The notes under the pieces are model-generated. The model was not told the origin of the DNA. It was given only the letters and a program-made list of their open reading frames with translations, and made no database searches. Position numbers and translations under genes: made by a program. Of a stretch of DNA of 64,000 bases, positions 13,401 to 27,342 are shown piece by piece. The DNA comes from Callipepla californica brunnescens (lineage: Eukaryota > Chordata > Aves > Galliformes > Odontophoridae), in contig JALIRH010000095.1 of NCBI GenBank assembly GCA_023055505.1, positions 620,001-684,000 on the forward strand, given 5' to 3'. Numbering within the stretch: position 1 is the first letter of the stretch; each line of letters opens with the position of its first letter.

Positions 13401-15731
13401 GTAGGGTAAGGGTTAGCATTAGGTTTAGGGTTAGGGTTAGGGTTAGAGTTAGGTTAGGGCTAGGGTTAGGGTTAGGGTTAGGGTTAGGGTTAATGTAGTT
13501 TAGGGCTAGGGTTAGGGTTAGGGTTAGGATAGGGTTAATGTAGGGTTAGGGTTAGTGCTAGGAATCAATTTGGAGGAAGGAAAAGGTATAGGAATTGGTT
13601 CATTGTTAGCGTTAGTCTTCAGGGTTAGGGTTCGGATTTAGCACTATGTTTCAGGTTCCTTTTAGGTTTAGTGATAAGGATTAGGGGTACGTTTAGGTAT
13701 TGTACAATGCTAAGTGTTAGCTTCTGGGTGGGGGTTGGGGTTAGATTAAGGGTGAGGGTTAGGGTTAGGACTAGATTTAGGATTAGGTTTAGGAATAGGT
13801 TTTCTTTGATTGTTAGGGTGAGAGAAAGGTTAGGCCTTGGGTTTGTTTTTGGAATAGTTTTGGGTTTCAGAATAGGAATTGGGTTAGTATTTGGAATCTG
13901 ATTGCTTTAGTATTAGTGTTAGGGTGGGGGTTAGAAGTTAGGTGAGCGTTGTGGTAATCTAATGCTTTGTGTTAGGCTTAGGGTTGGGCTTTTACTTGAG
14001 GTTGGTGTTAGGGTCAGCTTTAGTTTGAAGGTAGATTTAGAGTTTAAATTGTGGTCATGCTTGGGATTAGTTTTAGAGTTAGGGTAAGATTTAGGTTTCC
14101 TTTCAGTGTTAGGCTGTGAGAATTGTAGGCTTTGTGTTTTTGGGTTTGTGTTGGGTTTAGGAATTGGAATAGTGTTTGGGATAGTATTAGCGTTAAGGCT
14201 GGGGTTAGAGTTAGGTGATGGCTGTGGTAATCTAATGCTTTGTGTTAGGTTTAGGGTTGGGCTTCCATCTGGGGTTGGTTTTAAGGTCCCATTTAGATTT
14301 CAGGAAGAATTGGAGTTCAATTGAGGTAACGGTTAGGATTAGATTTAGGGTTCTGATAAGGGTTAGGTTAGGGTTAGGGTTTGGTTCCAAGTTGTTTTTA
14401 GGGTTAGGGTTAACGTTAGGTTTCAGGATAGGGTTAGGAATATAGCTAGGTGTTTGTTAGGTAAGGTTTAGTCCTGGGGTTTCAGTTCGGGTTAGGTGAA
14501 GCGTTAGTTTTACAGTTAGAAGACATGTTAGGGTTAGGGTTAGGTTTTGGTGTAGATTTAGGTTTAGGGTAAGGGTTAGGGATGTAGATGAAGGTTTAGT
14601 GGAAGGGGTAGGGTTCTCTTTAGTTTTAGGACCAGGGAAGGGTCCTAAAAGGGCCTTGGCTAAGGGTGAGTTTTAGTATTTGATTTAGCGTTGCGTTCAG
14701 GTCTAGGTTAGTTTGAGTGTCAGGCTGAGAGAAGGGGTAGGCCTTGGGTTTGGTTCTGGCTTAGTGTTAGGTTTAGGAATAGGAATAGTTTTGGTGTTTG
14801 GATTGGGTTTGGGGTTAGTAGTAGGGATTGGATTGGGGTTAGTGTTAGGTGAGATCTGCGGTAATCTGATGCTTTCTTTGAGGCTTGAGGTTTGAGCTTA
14901 AACGTGGTGTTGGTTTTAGGGTAGGATTTAGGGCTAGGGTTTGGTTGAGGGTAGCATTAGGTTTAGGTTTAGGGGAAGGGTTTTGGTTAGGGTAGAGGTT
15001 AGAATTCTGGTTTGGGTTAGGAATAGGGTTCTGGACAAGGTAAGGATTTAGTCCTAGGTTTCCAGTTAGGGTAAGGTGAAGTGCTGGTGTTCTAGTTAGG
15101 AGAAGAGTTAGGTTGAGGTTTCGGGTTAGGTTTTTTTGTCGATTTAGGTTTTAGGTAAGGGGTAGATTTTAGACAACATGAGCTTTCTGGTCAGAGTAGG
15201 GTTAGGCCTTAGAATATGGATAAGATTAGGATAAATGTAGGGTTAGTTTCGGGTTTAGGTTAGTTTGAGTGTTAGGCTGAGAGAAGGGGAGGGCCTTGGG
15301 TTTGGGTTTGGTTTAGGGTTAAGATAAGGTTTAGGAATAGGAGTAGGTTTGGGGTTTGGATTGGGTTTGGACTTGATAGTGACTCCCCACTGAACCATAA
15401 CATCAGGGCCCCATAAATATCATCGGAATTGGCAACACAAACGGTTTGATAGTAGCTACCCGATCTTCAGGTCCTCTGATTGGAATGAACTCAGCACTTT
15501 GCTGGCTGTTCCTTGCACCTCCCACCCCAGCTAATGTATGGGATGATTTGTATGATGTAACCCAAAACCAAACCCCAGGCCTACCCCTTCTCTCACCCTG
15601 ACACTCCAACCAAACCTCCGCCTAAACCTAACCCTAATATCTAAGCCTAAGCCTAACCCTTCCAATTGCCCTAGCCCTAACACTAACCCTTTTCCTATAC
15701 CTAACCCTGACCTCAACCCTGATCCTAACCT
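10483..15731. repeat. Telomere-like macrosatellite, copy 3
   Basis: Third copy, 5249 bp, with the strand switch at CCTAGG 11802-11807. It shares the 'actttatgct' variant with copy 2 but the 'gtgagcgttg' variant (near 13945) with copy 1. The variants are therefore mosaic between copies rather than tree-like. Confidence 0.95.
15371..15561. repeat. Non-telomeric spacer of macrosatellite copy 3
   Basis: Third occurrence, shifted by a further 5249 bp. It is missing from truncated copy 4, so it marks unit junctions. Confidence 0.8.
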
Positions 15732-18700
15732 TTCCCTAACCCTAACACCAACCCGTAACATCATTTGAATCCTAATCCTATTCCAAACCTTAACCCTATC
15801 CCAAGGCCTAACCCTACTCTGACCTTTACACTCCAACTAACCCAACCTCGATCAATAAATACAAATGGAATCCTAAACCTAAACCTAAACCTAAACCTAC
15901 TGCTAACACCACAAGTCAGCCTACTTTTCTCCCTAAATCTAATCATAAATCTCAAAAAATCTTTGTCCCTAACCCTAATCATAAATCCAGTCCAAACTCT
16001 GAAACTTTCCCAAAACCTATGCCTATTCCTAACACTTACTCTTACCCTAAGTCTATCCCTAACACTAACCCTTCTCCCAGACACAACCCTAAAGCCAACA
16101 CTAATCCTAACCTAATCTTTATCCTAATCCTAAACCTAATCCTAACTCTTACCCTAATTCTAACTCTACCCTAACCCTAACTCTGACCCTCAAGCCAAAC
16201 CCACATTTAAGCACAACCCTAATCCCGACACCTAGCATCAGATTACCACAACCCTAACGGAACCCTACCCCTAACACTAATGCTATGACTATCCCAAACC
16301 CTAACCCAAGTACTAGACCAAACCATACCCCTATCCCTCACTCTAAAACTAACAACCCTAACTAAACTCTAACCGTAACCCTATCCCTAATACTAACACT
16401 AATCATCTTTTAAACACCAATGTTATTCCTATTCCTAAACCTTACCCAATCTCCAAATGAAATCCAAGGCCGGTGCCTTCTCACACCCTAACGATCAAAC
16501 CAAACCTACATCTAAACCTAACCCTAAATCCAATCTTTACCCTAAACCATACACTTGCCCTGGCCTTAACACTAACCCTTTCCCTATACCTAACCCTAAC
16601 CCTAACCTTAACACTAATTTGAGGCCTATCCCTAGTAGGAACCCAAAACCTAATTGGAATCTGAATCCTGTTCTTAACCTTAACCCTAACACGACTTAAC
16701 TCTACTCTGACCCTAAAAGTCAAATGAACCCTACTCCTTACCCTAAACCTCAATCTAAACCTAAACCTAACCCTAAACCTAAACTTCACAAGAACACTCA
16801 ACCTAATCCTAGCACTAACCTAAACTAAAACTAAAACAACTTTTTTGCTAACCCTAATCCTAAATCTAACCCTAACCCCAAAACTCCCCCAAACCTGACC
16901 CTAAACCTAATCCACTCCAAAATCCTTACCCTAACCCTAACCCCAAACACCCTAATACTAGAACTAAAGCAATCCTTCACCCTAACCCTAAAACTAACAA
17001 TTTAACTTTGACCCTAAAACTCAAATTCACCCTACATACACTTGATGCTACCTAGGTTAGGGTCAGGCTCAATCTGGGTTTTGTGTTGGGGTCAAAGGGA
17101 TAGGGTTAGGGTAGAGTTCGAGTTAGGATGAAGGTAATGCTTACAGATATGTTTAGAGAATGGAACAGGGTTAGGGTTAAGGTTAGGGTAAGGTTGAAGG
17201 TTAGGCTCAGGGACAGATTTAGGGTTAGAGTTTGGGTTCCTTTTAGGTTTAGGGATAGGGTTAGGGTACGGTTAGGTATTGTACAACGCTAAGTGTTAGC
17301 TTCTGGGTAAGGGATAGGGTTAGGGTAAGGGTTAGATTCAGGGTTAGGGTTAGCATTAGCATCAGGGTTAGGGTTATGGTAAGAGTTAGGATAGGGAATG
17401 GGATACAGTTAGGGTAAGGGTTAGGAATAGGGTTAGGGTTACATTAAGGTTAGGGTTAGTGTTTGGATCAGGGGTAGGGTTAGGAATAAAGTTAGAGTAA
17501 GGGCTAGGATTAGGGTTAGGGTTAGGGTAGGGATACGGTTAGGGTAGAGTTAAGGTTAGGGTAGGGTTAGGGTTAGGGTAGGGGTTAGGGATAGGGTTAG
17601 GGTTAGGGTTAGGGTTAGGTTAGGGTTTGGGTTATGGTAAGAGTTAGGATAAAGATTGTGATACGGTTAGGGTAAGGGTTAGGAATAGGGATAGGGTTTG
17701 ATTAGGGTAAGGGTTATTGTTTGGATTAGGGGTAGGGTTACGAATAAAGTTAGAGTTAGGGCTAGGATTAGGGTTAGGGTTCGGGATTGGATTAGTGTTA
17801 GGGTAAGGAATAAAGTTAGAGTTAGTGTTAGGATTAGGGTTAGGGTAAAGTAGGGTTAGGGGTAGGGTTAGGGTTAGGGTTAGGGTTAGGGTTAGGGTAG
17901 GGTTAGGGTTAGGGTTTGGGTTAGGCTAGGGTTAGGGTAAGGGTTAGGGTTAGGGTTAGGGTTAGGGTTAGGGTTAGGGTAGGGTTAGGGTTAGGGTTAG
18001 GGTTAGGGTTAGGGTTAGGGTAGGGTTAGGGTTAGGGTTAGGGTTAAGGTTAAATTTATTGTTAGGGTTAGGGTTAGGGTTAGGGTTAGGGTTAGGGTTA
18101 GGGTTAGGTTTAGGGTTAGGGTAGGGTTAGGGTTAGGGTTAGGGTTAGGGTTAGGGTTAGGGTTAGGTTAGGGTTGGGGTTAGGGTTAGGGTTAGGGTTA
18201 GGGTTAGGGTTAGGGTATGCTTAGGGTTAGGGTAAAATTAGGGTTAGGGTTAGTGTTAGGGTTAGGGTTGAGGTTAGGGTTAGGGTTAGGGTTAGGGTTA
18301 GGTAAGGGTTAGGGTTAGGGTAAGAATTAGGATAGGGATTGTGATACAGTTAAGGTAAGGGTTAGGAATTAGAGTTAGGGTTAGGGTTAGGATTAGGGTT
18401 AGGGTTAGGTTAGGGTTAGGGTTAGGGTTAAGGTTAGAGTTAGGGTTAGGGTTAGGGTTAGGGTTAGGTAAGGGTTAGGGTTAGGGTAAGAATTAGGATA
18501 GGGATTGTGATACAGTTAAGGTAAGGGTTAGGAATTAGGGTTAGGGTTAGGGTTAGGGTTAGGTTTAGGTTTAGGTTTAGGTTTAGGGTTAGGGTTAGGG
18601 TTAGTGTTAGGGTAGGTTAGGGTTAGGGTATGGTAGGGTTAGGGTTAGGGTAGGGTAAGGGTTAGCATTAGGTTTAGGGTTAGGGTTAGGGTTAGAGTTA

Positions 18701-20619
18701 GGTTAGGGCTAGGGTTAGGGTTAGGGTTAGGGTTAGGGTTAATGTAGTTTAGGGCTAGGGTTAGGGTTAGGGTTAGGATAGGGTTAATGTAGGGTTAGGG
18801 TTAGTGCTAGGAATCAATTTGGAGGAAGGAAAAGGTATAGGAATTGGTTCATTGTTAGCGTTAGTCTTCAGGGTTAGGGTTCGGATTTAGCACTATGTTT
18901 CAGGTTCCTTTTAGGTTTAGTGATAAGGATTAGGGGTACGTTTAGGTATTGTACAATGCTAAGTGTTAGCTTCTGGGTGGGGGTTGGGGTTAGATTAAGG
19001 GTGAGGGTTAGGGTTAGGACTAGATTTAGGATTAGGTTTAGGAATAGGTTTTCTTTGATTGTTAGGGTGAGAGAAAGGTTAGGCCTTGGGTTTGTTTTTG
19101 GAATAGTTTTGGGTTTCAGAATAGGAATTGGGTTAGTATTTGGAATCTGATTGCTTTAGTATTAGTGTTAGGGTGGGGGTTAGAAGTTAGGTGAGTGTTG
19201 TGGTAATCTAATGCTTTGTGTTAGGCTTAGGGTTGGGCTTTTACTTGAGGTTGGTGTTAGGGTCAGCTTTAGTTTGAAGGTAGATTTAGAGTTTAAATTG
19301 TGGTCATGCTTGGGATTAGTTTTAGAGTTAGGGTAAGATTTAGGTTTCCTTTCAGTGTTAGGCTGTGAGAATTGTAGGCTTTGTGTTTTTGGGTTTGTGT
19401 TGGGTTTAGGAATTGGAATAGTGTTTGGGATAGTATTAGCGTTAAGGCTGGGGTTAGAGTTAGGTGATGGCTGTGGTAATCTAATGCTTTGTGTTAGGTT
19501 TAGGGTTGGGCTTCCATCTGGGGTTGGTTTTAAGGTCCCATTTAGATTTCAGGAAGAATTGGAGTTCAATTGAGGTAACGGTTAGGATTAGATTTAGGGT
19601 TCTGATAAGGGTTAGGTTAGGGTTAGGGTTTGGTTCCAAGTTGTTTTTAGGGTTAGGGTTAACGTTAGGTTTCAGGATAGGGTTAGGAATATAGCTAGGT
19701 GTTTGTTAGGTAAGGTTTAGTCCTGGGGTTTCAGTTCGGGTTAGGTGAAGCGTTAGTTTTACAGTTAGAAGACATGTTAGGGTTAGGGTTAGGTTTTGGT
19801 GTAGATTTAGGTTTAGGGTAAGGGTTAGGGATGTAGATGAAGGTTTAGTGGAAGGGGTAGGGTTCTCTTTAGTTTTAGGACCAGGGAAGGGTCCTAAAAG
19901 GGCCTTGGCTAAGGGTGAGTTTTAGTATTTGATTTAGCGTTGCGTTCAGGTCTAGGTTAGTTTGAGTGTCAGGCTGAGAGAAGGGGTAGGCCTTGGGTTT
20001 GGTTCTGGCTTAGTGTTAGGTTTAGGAATAGGAATAGTTTTGGTGTTTGGATTGGGTTTGGGGTTAGTAGTAGGGATTGGATTGGGGTTAGTGTTAGGTG
20101 AGATCTGCGGTAATCTGATGCTTTCTTTGAGGCTTGAGGTTTGAGCTTAAACGTGGTGTTGGTTTTAGGGTAGGATTTAGGGCTAGGGTTTGGTTGAGGG
20201 TAGCATTAGGTTTAGGTTTAGGGGAAGGGTTTTGGTTAGGGTAGAGGTTAGAATTCTGGTTTGGGTTAGGAATAGGGTTCTGGACAAGGTAAGGATTTAG
20301 TCCTAGGTTTCCAGTTAGGGTAAGGTGAAGTGCTGGTGTTCTAGTTAGGAGAAGAGTTAGGTTGAGGTTTCGGGTTAGGTTTTTTTGTCGATTTAGGTTT
20401 TAGGTAAGGGGTAGATTTTAGACAACATGAGCTTTCTGGTCAGAGTAGGGTTAGGCCTTAGAATATGGATAAGATTAGGATAAATGTAGGGTTAGTTTCG
20501 GGTTTAGGTTAGTTTGAGTGTTAGGCTGAGAGAAGGGGAGGGCCTTGGGTTTGGGTTTGGTTTAGGGTTTAGATAAGGTTTAGGAATAGGAGTAGGTTTG
20601 GGGTTTGGATTGGGTTTGG
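15732..20619. repeat. Telomere-like macrosatellite, copy 4 (truncated)
   Basis: Fourth copy, strand switch at CCTAGG 17051-17056. It matches the other copies until about 20619, where 'attgggtttgg' continues with telomere-like sequence instead of entering the ~190 bp spacer seen in copies 1-3. The spacer and the next C-rich arm are absent, so this is the right-hand edge of the array. Confidence 0.92.
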
Positions 20620-21065
20620 GGTTAGCTTTAGGGCTAGGTTTTGGTTTTGGTTTCGAGTTAGGTGAGGGTTGTGGTAATCTGATGCTTTGTTCAAGTTTTA
20701 GGGTTGGGCTTCAATTTGGGTTTTGGATTAGGATCAGAGTTAGGGATAGCTTGAAGGTAGAGTTAGGATTCGGGTAATAGCTACAGTGATTCTTATGGAG
20801 ACGATTTGGGTCAAGGGTAAGTATTGGGCTTAGCTTTAGATTTAGAGTTAGCTTTAGGTTTAGGATTAGAGTTGTGGTTTTGGTTGGGAGTAGGGTTAGT
20901 GCTAGGTTTGAGGTTAGGGTTAGGGTTAGGTTTAGCATTTCAAGTAAGGCTTAGGGTTCTGGTTAGGTTGAGGTTGAGGCTTAGGTTGTGAGTTAGGGCA
21001 AAGATTGTGGATAGGGTAAAGGTTGGAGCTTGGATTAGGTTTCGGGTTAGCAATAGTCTTAGGTG
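20620..21065. repeat. Diverged G-rich telomere-like flank
   Basis: TTAGGG-derived sequence that continues the G-rich orientation after copy 4 but is not part of the 5.24 kb unit. It holds family words such as 'ggtaatctgatgcttt' near 20675, also found in the unit (near 4374) and, reverse-complemented, in the C-rich arms farther right. No gene is seen. Confidence 0.85.
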
Positions 21066-24000
21066 TCATTTCTCCTCTAGACAAATCAGGTGTGATTCCA
21101 CTGCTTCGAAATGTTCAGCAAGAAACCGTATAATCAGAGCACCGCAAAAGCCCCCTTTACCAAGTAGATCACACCAGCAGCGAGCTTTCTGTTCGAATGG
21201 CGCTGATCTGCGAATTCCGATTCTATGGCATCAATCGCGGCTCCTGCGGCTTTTGCCGTTGAAGAAAGACGAGCGTCATCAAGGTGCCGTGCAATGAATA
21301 GCGGCTTCAAGAATCAGCCGGCAGAGGTCCTAATCAAGCAAATCGCGGTTTCCATGTGAAAGTGACTCCGTTTCAGGAGTTGGAAGTGAATGGAAGCTGA
21401 ATCCTAATATTAATGGGAGGGAAGTTTTGATTCTCATTCTGCTCTGCAACTGTATACAACGTATGTCTGCATCATTCCTTCATCTGCGAGCACGTTTTCA
21501 TTCTTTTTCTCTGAGCAGTGTTCTTCTCCTTTTTAGTACCTCTAGATAATACCGACACACTAGTTTTTATGTCGAAGAAACGGATCATTCCGATGTTCAT
21601 TTGGAACGGTATGATATTCAGAGCTAAAGAAGTCAAATAGTAGCATTGAATACGTCAAGCTGTTTTTTCTACCAAATGCATTGTGTGATTCAACCGCTTC
21701 GAAATGTTCCCCAAAAACACTGTCATCGGAGCATTGCAAAAGCCTTCTTTAAAAAGGAGAGCAAAACGGCTGCGAGCTTTCTATTTGAAACGAGAAGAAC
21801 TGCGTATCAGGCTCGAATCGCATCAATCGCGGCTATTGCTGCTTTTGCCGCTGAAGAAAGACGCCAATAAAACGACAGACGTGCACTGAATAGCGGCATC
21901 AATAATTGCCGGTTGCGGTCAAATTTCATCCAATCGCGTCTAACACGTGAAAGTGACTCCGTTTCAGGAGTTGTAAGAGAATGCATGCTGGATCCCAAAG
22001 TTAGTGGGAGGGAAAGATTTGATTCTCGTGTGTGATTCTACCGCTTCTAAATGTTCCTCATAAAACCTTGTCACCGGAGCATTGTAATGGCTCCCTTTAA
22101 GAAGCAGAGCAAAGCGGCCGAGAGTTTGATGCTCGAACCGCGCTTAGCCGCGGATTCCCATTCAATCGCATCAATCGCGGCTCCTGCTGCTCTTGCCGCT
22201 GAAGAAAGACGCCAGCCAGACAGCAGCAGTGCACTGAATCGCGGCTTTTCAAAAATCAGCCGGTAGCGGTCCTAATCCAGCAAATCGCGGTTTACACGTG
22301 AAAGTGACGCCGTTTCTGGAGTTGTAAGAGAATGTATGCTGGATCCCAGTGTCAATAGGAGGGAAAGTTTTGATTCTCATTCTGCTCTGCTACTGAATGC
22401 AACGTAAGTCTGCATCATTCATTCATCTGCGAGCACGTTTTCATTCTTTTCTCCTACCAGTGTTGGTATCGTTTTTACTTCCACAATCTACCACATTCAC
22501 TTCAAATTTCTTACAATACACGTGGATCGTTCTCATTTTCTCTCAAAAAGGTATGTTTTTCAGAACTATGGAAGCAATGGAGAGGAGTTAAGTACGAAAA
22601 TTTAATTCTCCCAATGGTATGTGTGATTCTACAGCTTCTAAATGTTCCCCATAAAACCTTGTCACCGGAGCATCGTAATAGCCCCATTTAAGAAGCAGTG
22701 CAAAGCGGCCGAGAGTTTGATGCTCGAACCGCGCTTAGCCGCGGATTCCGATTCACTCGCATCAATCGCGGAACCTGCTGCTTTTGCCGCTGAAGAAAGA
22801 CGCCAGTCAGCCGGTAAAAGTGCACTGAATCGCGGCTTTTCAAAAATCAGCCGGTAGCGTTCCTACTCCAACAAATCGCGGTTTACACGTGAAAGTGACT
22901 CGGTTTCAGGAGTTGTAAGTGAATGGATGCCTGATCCCAGTGTTAGTGAGAGGGAAAGTTTTGATTCTCATTCTGCACTGCTACTGAATGCAACGTATGC
23001 CTGCATCATTCATTCATCTGCGAGCAAGTTTTCATTCTTTTCTCTGAGCAGTCTTGTTACCTTTTTTAGCACCTCTAGTCACACAAGTTTTTCTTGCCAA
23101 ACAAACGGACAATTCAGATTGTCATTTGCAACGGTATGATATTCAGAGCTGAGAAGTGAAATAGAAGCGTTAAGTACGTCAAGCTGTTTCTTCTACCAAA
23201 TGTATGTTTGATTCCACCTCTTCGAAGTGTTCCCCAAAAACACTATCATCGGAGCGTTGCAAAAGCCTTCTTTAACAAGCAGAGCAAACCGGCAGAGTGT
23301 TAATATTCGAACCGCTCAGAACCTCGGATTCCGCTCGAATCGCATCAATCGCGATTACTGCTGCTCTTGCCGCTGAAGAAAGACGCCAGTCAGACAGCAG
23401 CAGTGCACTGAATCGCGGCTTTTCAAAAATCAGCCGGTAGAGGTCCTATTCCAACAATTCGCGGTTTACACGTGAAAGTGACTCGGTTTCAGGAGTTGTA
23501 AGTGAATGTGTGCTGGATCCCAGTTTTAATGGGAAGGAAAGTTTTGATTCTCATTCTGCTCTGTTACTGAGTGCAACGTCTGTCTGAATCGTTCATTCAT
23601 CTGCGAGCACGTTTTCATTCTTTTCTCTGACCAGTGTTGTTATTCTTTTTCGTACTTCTGGTTAATACATGGAAAAACTTTTTCTTGTCGAACACAAGTA
23701 TCTTTCGATTCTCTTTTGCAAAAGTATGGTATTCAGAGATAAAGAAGCAAAAGAGAAAAGTTTATTAAGGAAAGCTGTTTCTTCTACTAATTGCATTGTG
23801 TGATTGCACCGCTTCTATATGTTCCCCAAAAACACTGTCATCTGAGCATTGCAAAAGCTCCCTTTAACAAACATAGCAAACCGGCAGCGTGCTAATGTTC
23901 GAACCGCGGAAAACCGTGAATCATGTTCGAATCGCATCAATCGCGGCTCCTGCTGCTTTTGCCTCTGAAGAAAGAAGCCAGTCAGTTGAAAGACGTGCAC

Positions 24001-24388
24001 TGAATTGCGTCTTCAGTAATCAGCCGGCAGCGTTTCTATTCCAACAAATCGCGGTTGAAACCTGAAAGTGACTCCAATTCTGGTGTTGTAAGTGAATGGA
24101 TGCTGGATCCCAGTGTCAGTGAGAGGGAAAGTTTTGATTCTCATTCTGCTCTACTACTGAATGCAACGTATGTCTGCATCATTCATTCATCTGCGAGCAC
24201 GTTTTCATTCTTTTCTCTGACCAGTGCTGTTATCCGTTTTACTTCCTTAATCTAACACATTCATTTCAATTTTCTTACAATACCGGCGGATCTTTCTCAT
24301 TCTCTCTCAAAAAGGTATGTTTTTCAGAACTATGAAAGCAATGGAGAGGCGTTAAGTACGGAAAGCTGGTTCCTCTCCCAAAGGCGTG

Positions 24389-27342
24389 TGTGATTCCACC
24401 GCTTCTAAGGGTTCCCCAGAAAACCTTGTCACCGGAGCATCGGAATAGCCCCCTTTAGAAGCAGAGAAAAAGCGGCAGAGAATTTGATGCTCGAACCGCG
24501 CTTAGCCGCGGATTCCGATTCAATCGCACCAGTCGCGGCTCCTGCTGCTTTTGCCGATGAAGAAAGACGATAGTCAGACGGTAAAAGTGCACGGAATCGC
24601 GGCTTCAGTAATCAGCCGGTAGCGGTTCTTCTCCAACAAATCGCGGTTTACACGTGAAAGTGACTCCGTTTCAGGAGTTGTATGTGTATGTATGCTGCAT
24701 CCCAATGTTAGTGGGAGGGAAAGTTTTGATTCTCATTCTGCTCTACTACTGAATGCAACGTATGTCTGCATCATTCATTCATCTACGAGTTCGTTTTCAT
24801 TCTTTACTCTGACCAGTGTTGTTATTCTTTTTCGTACTTCTGGTTAATACATGGAAAAACTTTTTCTTGTCGAACACAAGTATCTTTCGATTCTCTTTTG
24901 CAAAAGTATGGTATTCAGAGATAAAGAAGCAAAAGAGAAACGTTTATTAAGGAAAGCTGTTTCCTCTACCAAATGGATGTGTGATTCCACCGCTTATAAG
25001 TGTTCCCCAAAAACACTGTCATCTGAGCATTGCAAAAGCTCCCTTTAACAAACATAGCAAACCGGTAGCGTGCTAATGTTCGAACCGCGGAAAACCGTGA
25101 ATCATGTTCGAATCGCATCAATCGCGGCTCCTGCTGCTTTTGCCGCTGAAGAAAGAAGTCAGTCTTTTGAAAGACGTGCACTGAATTGCATCTTCAGTAA
25201 TCAGCCGGCAGCGTTTCTATTCCAACAAATCGCGGTTGAAACCTGAAAGTGACTCCAAATCTGGTGTTGTAAGTGTATGTATGTTGCATCCCAATGTTAG
25301 TGGGAGGGAAAGTTTTGATTCTCATTCTGCTCTACTACTGAATGCAACGTACGTCTGCATCATTCATTCATCTACGAGCACGTTTTCATTCTTTTCTCTG
25401 ACCAGTCTTGTTATTCCTTTTCCTACCTCTAGTTAATATCGTCACACAAGTTTTTCTTGCCAAACAAACAATTCATTCCCTTTTTCTTTTGGAACGGTAT
25501 GGTATAGAGCTAAAAAGTCAAATAGTAGCGTTAATTACGTTAAACTTTTTCTTCTACCAAATGTATGTTTGATTCCAGCTCTTCTAAGTGTTCCCCAAAA
25601 ACACTATAATCGGAGCGTTGCAAAAGCCGTCCTTAACAAACAGAGCAAACCGGCAGCGTGTTAATGTTCGAACCGCTCAGAACCTCGGATTCCGCTCGAA
25701 TCGCATCAATCGCGGCTCCTGCTGCTTTTGCCGCTGAAGAAAGACGCCAGTCAGGCGGCAGCAGTGCACTGAATCGCGGCTTTTCAAAAATCAGCCGGTA
25801 GCGGTTCTTCTCCAACAATTCGCGGTTTACACGTGAAAGTGACTCGGTTTCTGGAGTTGGAAGAGAATGTGTGCTGGATTCCAGTTTTAATAGGAGTGAA
25901 AGTTTTAATTCTTATTCTGCTCTGTTACTGTATGCAACGTACGTCTGAATCGTTCATTCATCTGCGAGCACGTTTTCATTCTTTTCTCTGACCAGTGCTG
26001 TTACTCTTTTTACTTCCTCAATCTAACACATTCACTTCAATTTTCTTACAATACCCGCGGATCTTTCTCATTCTCTCTCAAAAAGGGATGTTTTTCAGAA
26101 CTATGGAAGCAATGGAGAGGCGTTAAGTACGGAAAGCTGGTTCCTCTCCCAAAGGTGTGTGTGATTCTACCGCTTCTAAATGTTCCCCAGAAAACCTTGT
26201 CACCGGAGCATCGTAATAGCTCCCTTTAAGAAGCAGAGAAAAAGCGGCAGAGAGTTTGATGCTCGAACCGCGCTTAGCCGCGGATTCCGATTCAATCGCA
26301 CCAGTCGCGGCTCCTGCTGCTTTTGCCTCTGAAGAAAGACGCTAGTCAGCCGGTAAAAGTGCACTGAATCGCGGCTTCAGTAATCAGCCGGTAGCGGTTC
26401 TTCCCAACAAATCGCGGTTTACACGTGAAAGTGACCCGGTTTTAGAAGTTGTATGTGTATGTATGCTGCATCCCAATGTTAGTGGGAGGGAAAGTTTTGA
26501 TTCTCATTCTGCTCTACTACTGAATGCAACGTATGTCTGCATCGTTCATTCATCTACGAGCACGTTTTCATTCTTTTCTCTGACCAGTCTTGTTATTCCT
26601 TTTTTAGTTCCTCTAGTTAATACTGTCACACAAGTTTTTCTTGCCAAACAAAGAATTCATTATCTTTTTTCTTTTGGAACGGTATGGTATTCAGAGCTAA
26701 AAAGTCTAATAGTAGCGTTAAGTACGTCAAGCTGTTTCTTCTATCAAATGTATATTTGATTCCACCTCTTCTAAGTGTTCCCCAAAAACACTATCATCGG
26801 AGCTTTGCAAAAGCCACTTTTAACAAACATAGCAAACCGGCAGCGTGTTAATGTTCGAACCGCGAAGAACTTTGAATTCCGCTGAATCGCATCAATCGCG
26901 GCTACTGCTGCTTTTGCCGCTGAAGAAAGACGCCAGTCAGCCGGTAAAAGTGCACTGAATCGCGGCTTCAGTAATCAGCCGGTAGCGGTTCTTCTCCAAC
27001 AATTCGCGGTTTACACGTGAAAGTGACTCGGTTTCAGGAGTTGGAAGAGAATGTGTGCTGGATCCCAGTTTTATTAGGAGTGAAAGTTTTAATTCTTATT
27101 CTGCTCTGTTACTGTATGCAACGTACGTCTGAATCGTTCATTCATCTGCGAGCACGTTTTCATTCTTTTCTCTGACCAGTGCTCTTATCCTTTTTACTTC
27201 CTTAATCTAATACACTCACTTCAATTTTCTTACAATACCCGCGGATCTTTCTCATTCTCTTTCAAAAAGGTATGTTTTTATGACTATGGAAGCAATGGAG
27301 AGACGTTAAGTACGGAAAGATAATTCCTCTCCCAAAGGTGTG
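24389..27342. repeat. Satellite higher-order repeat, copy 1
   Basis: Five consecutive monomers classed by the anchor region as A (ccgcttctaagggttcc), C (ccgcttataagtgttcc, with the 'atggaaaaactttttcttg' block in the preceding AT-rich part), B (cctcttctaagtgttcc), A, B. Length is 2954 bp. It is the most diverged of the higher-order copies. Confidence 0.75.

Noticed and set aside
30..20938. Recurring ORFs of 60-116 codons rich in Arg/Val/Gly or Asn/Pro/Leu
   Set aside because: They are six-frame translations of degenerate TTAGGG/CCCTAA; they repeat with each 5.24 kb unit, have no domain and overlap on both strands.
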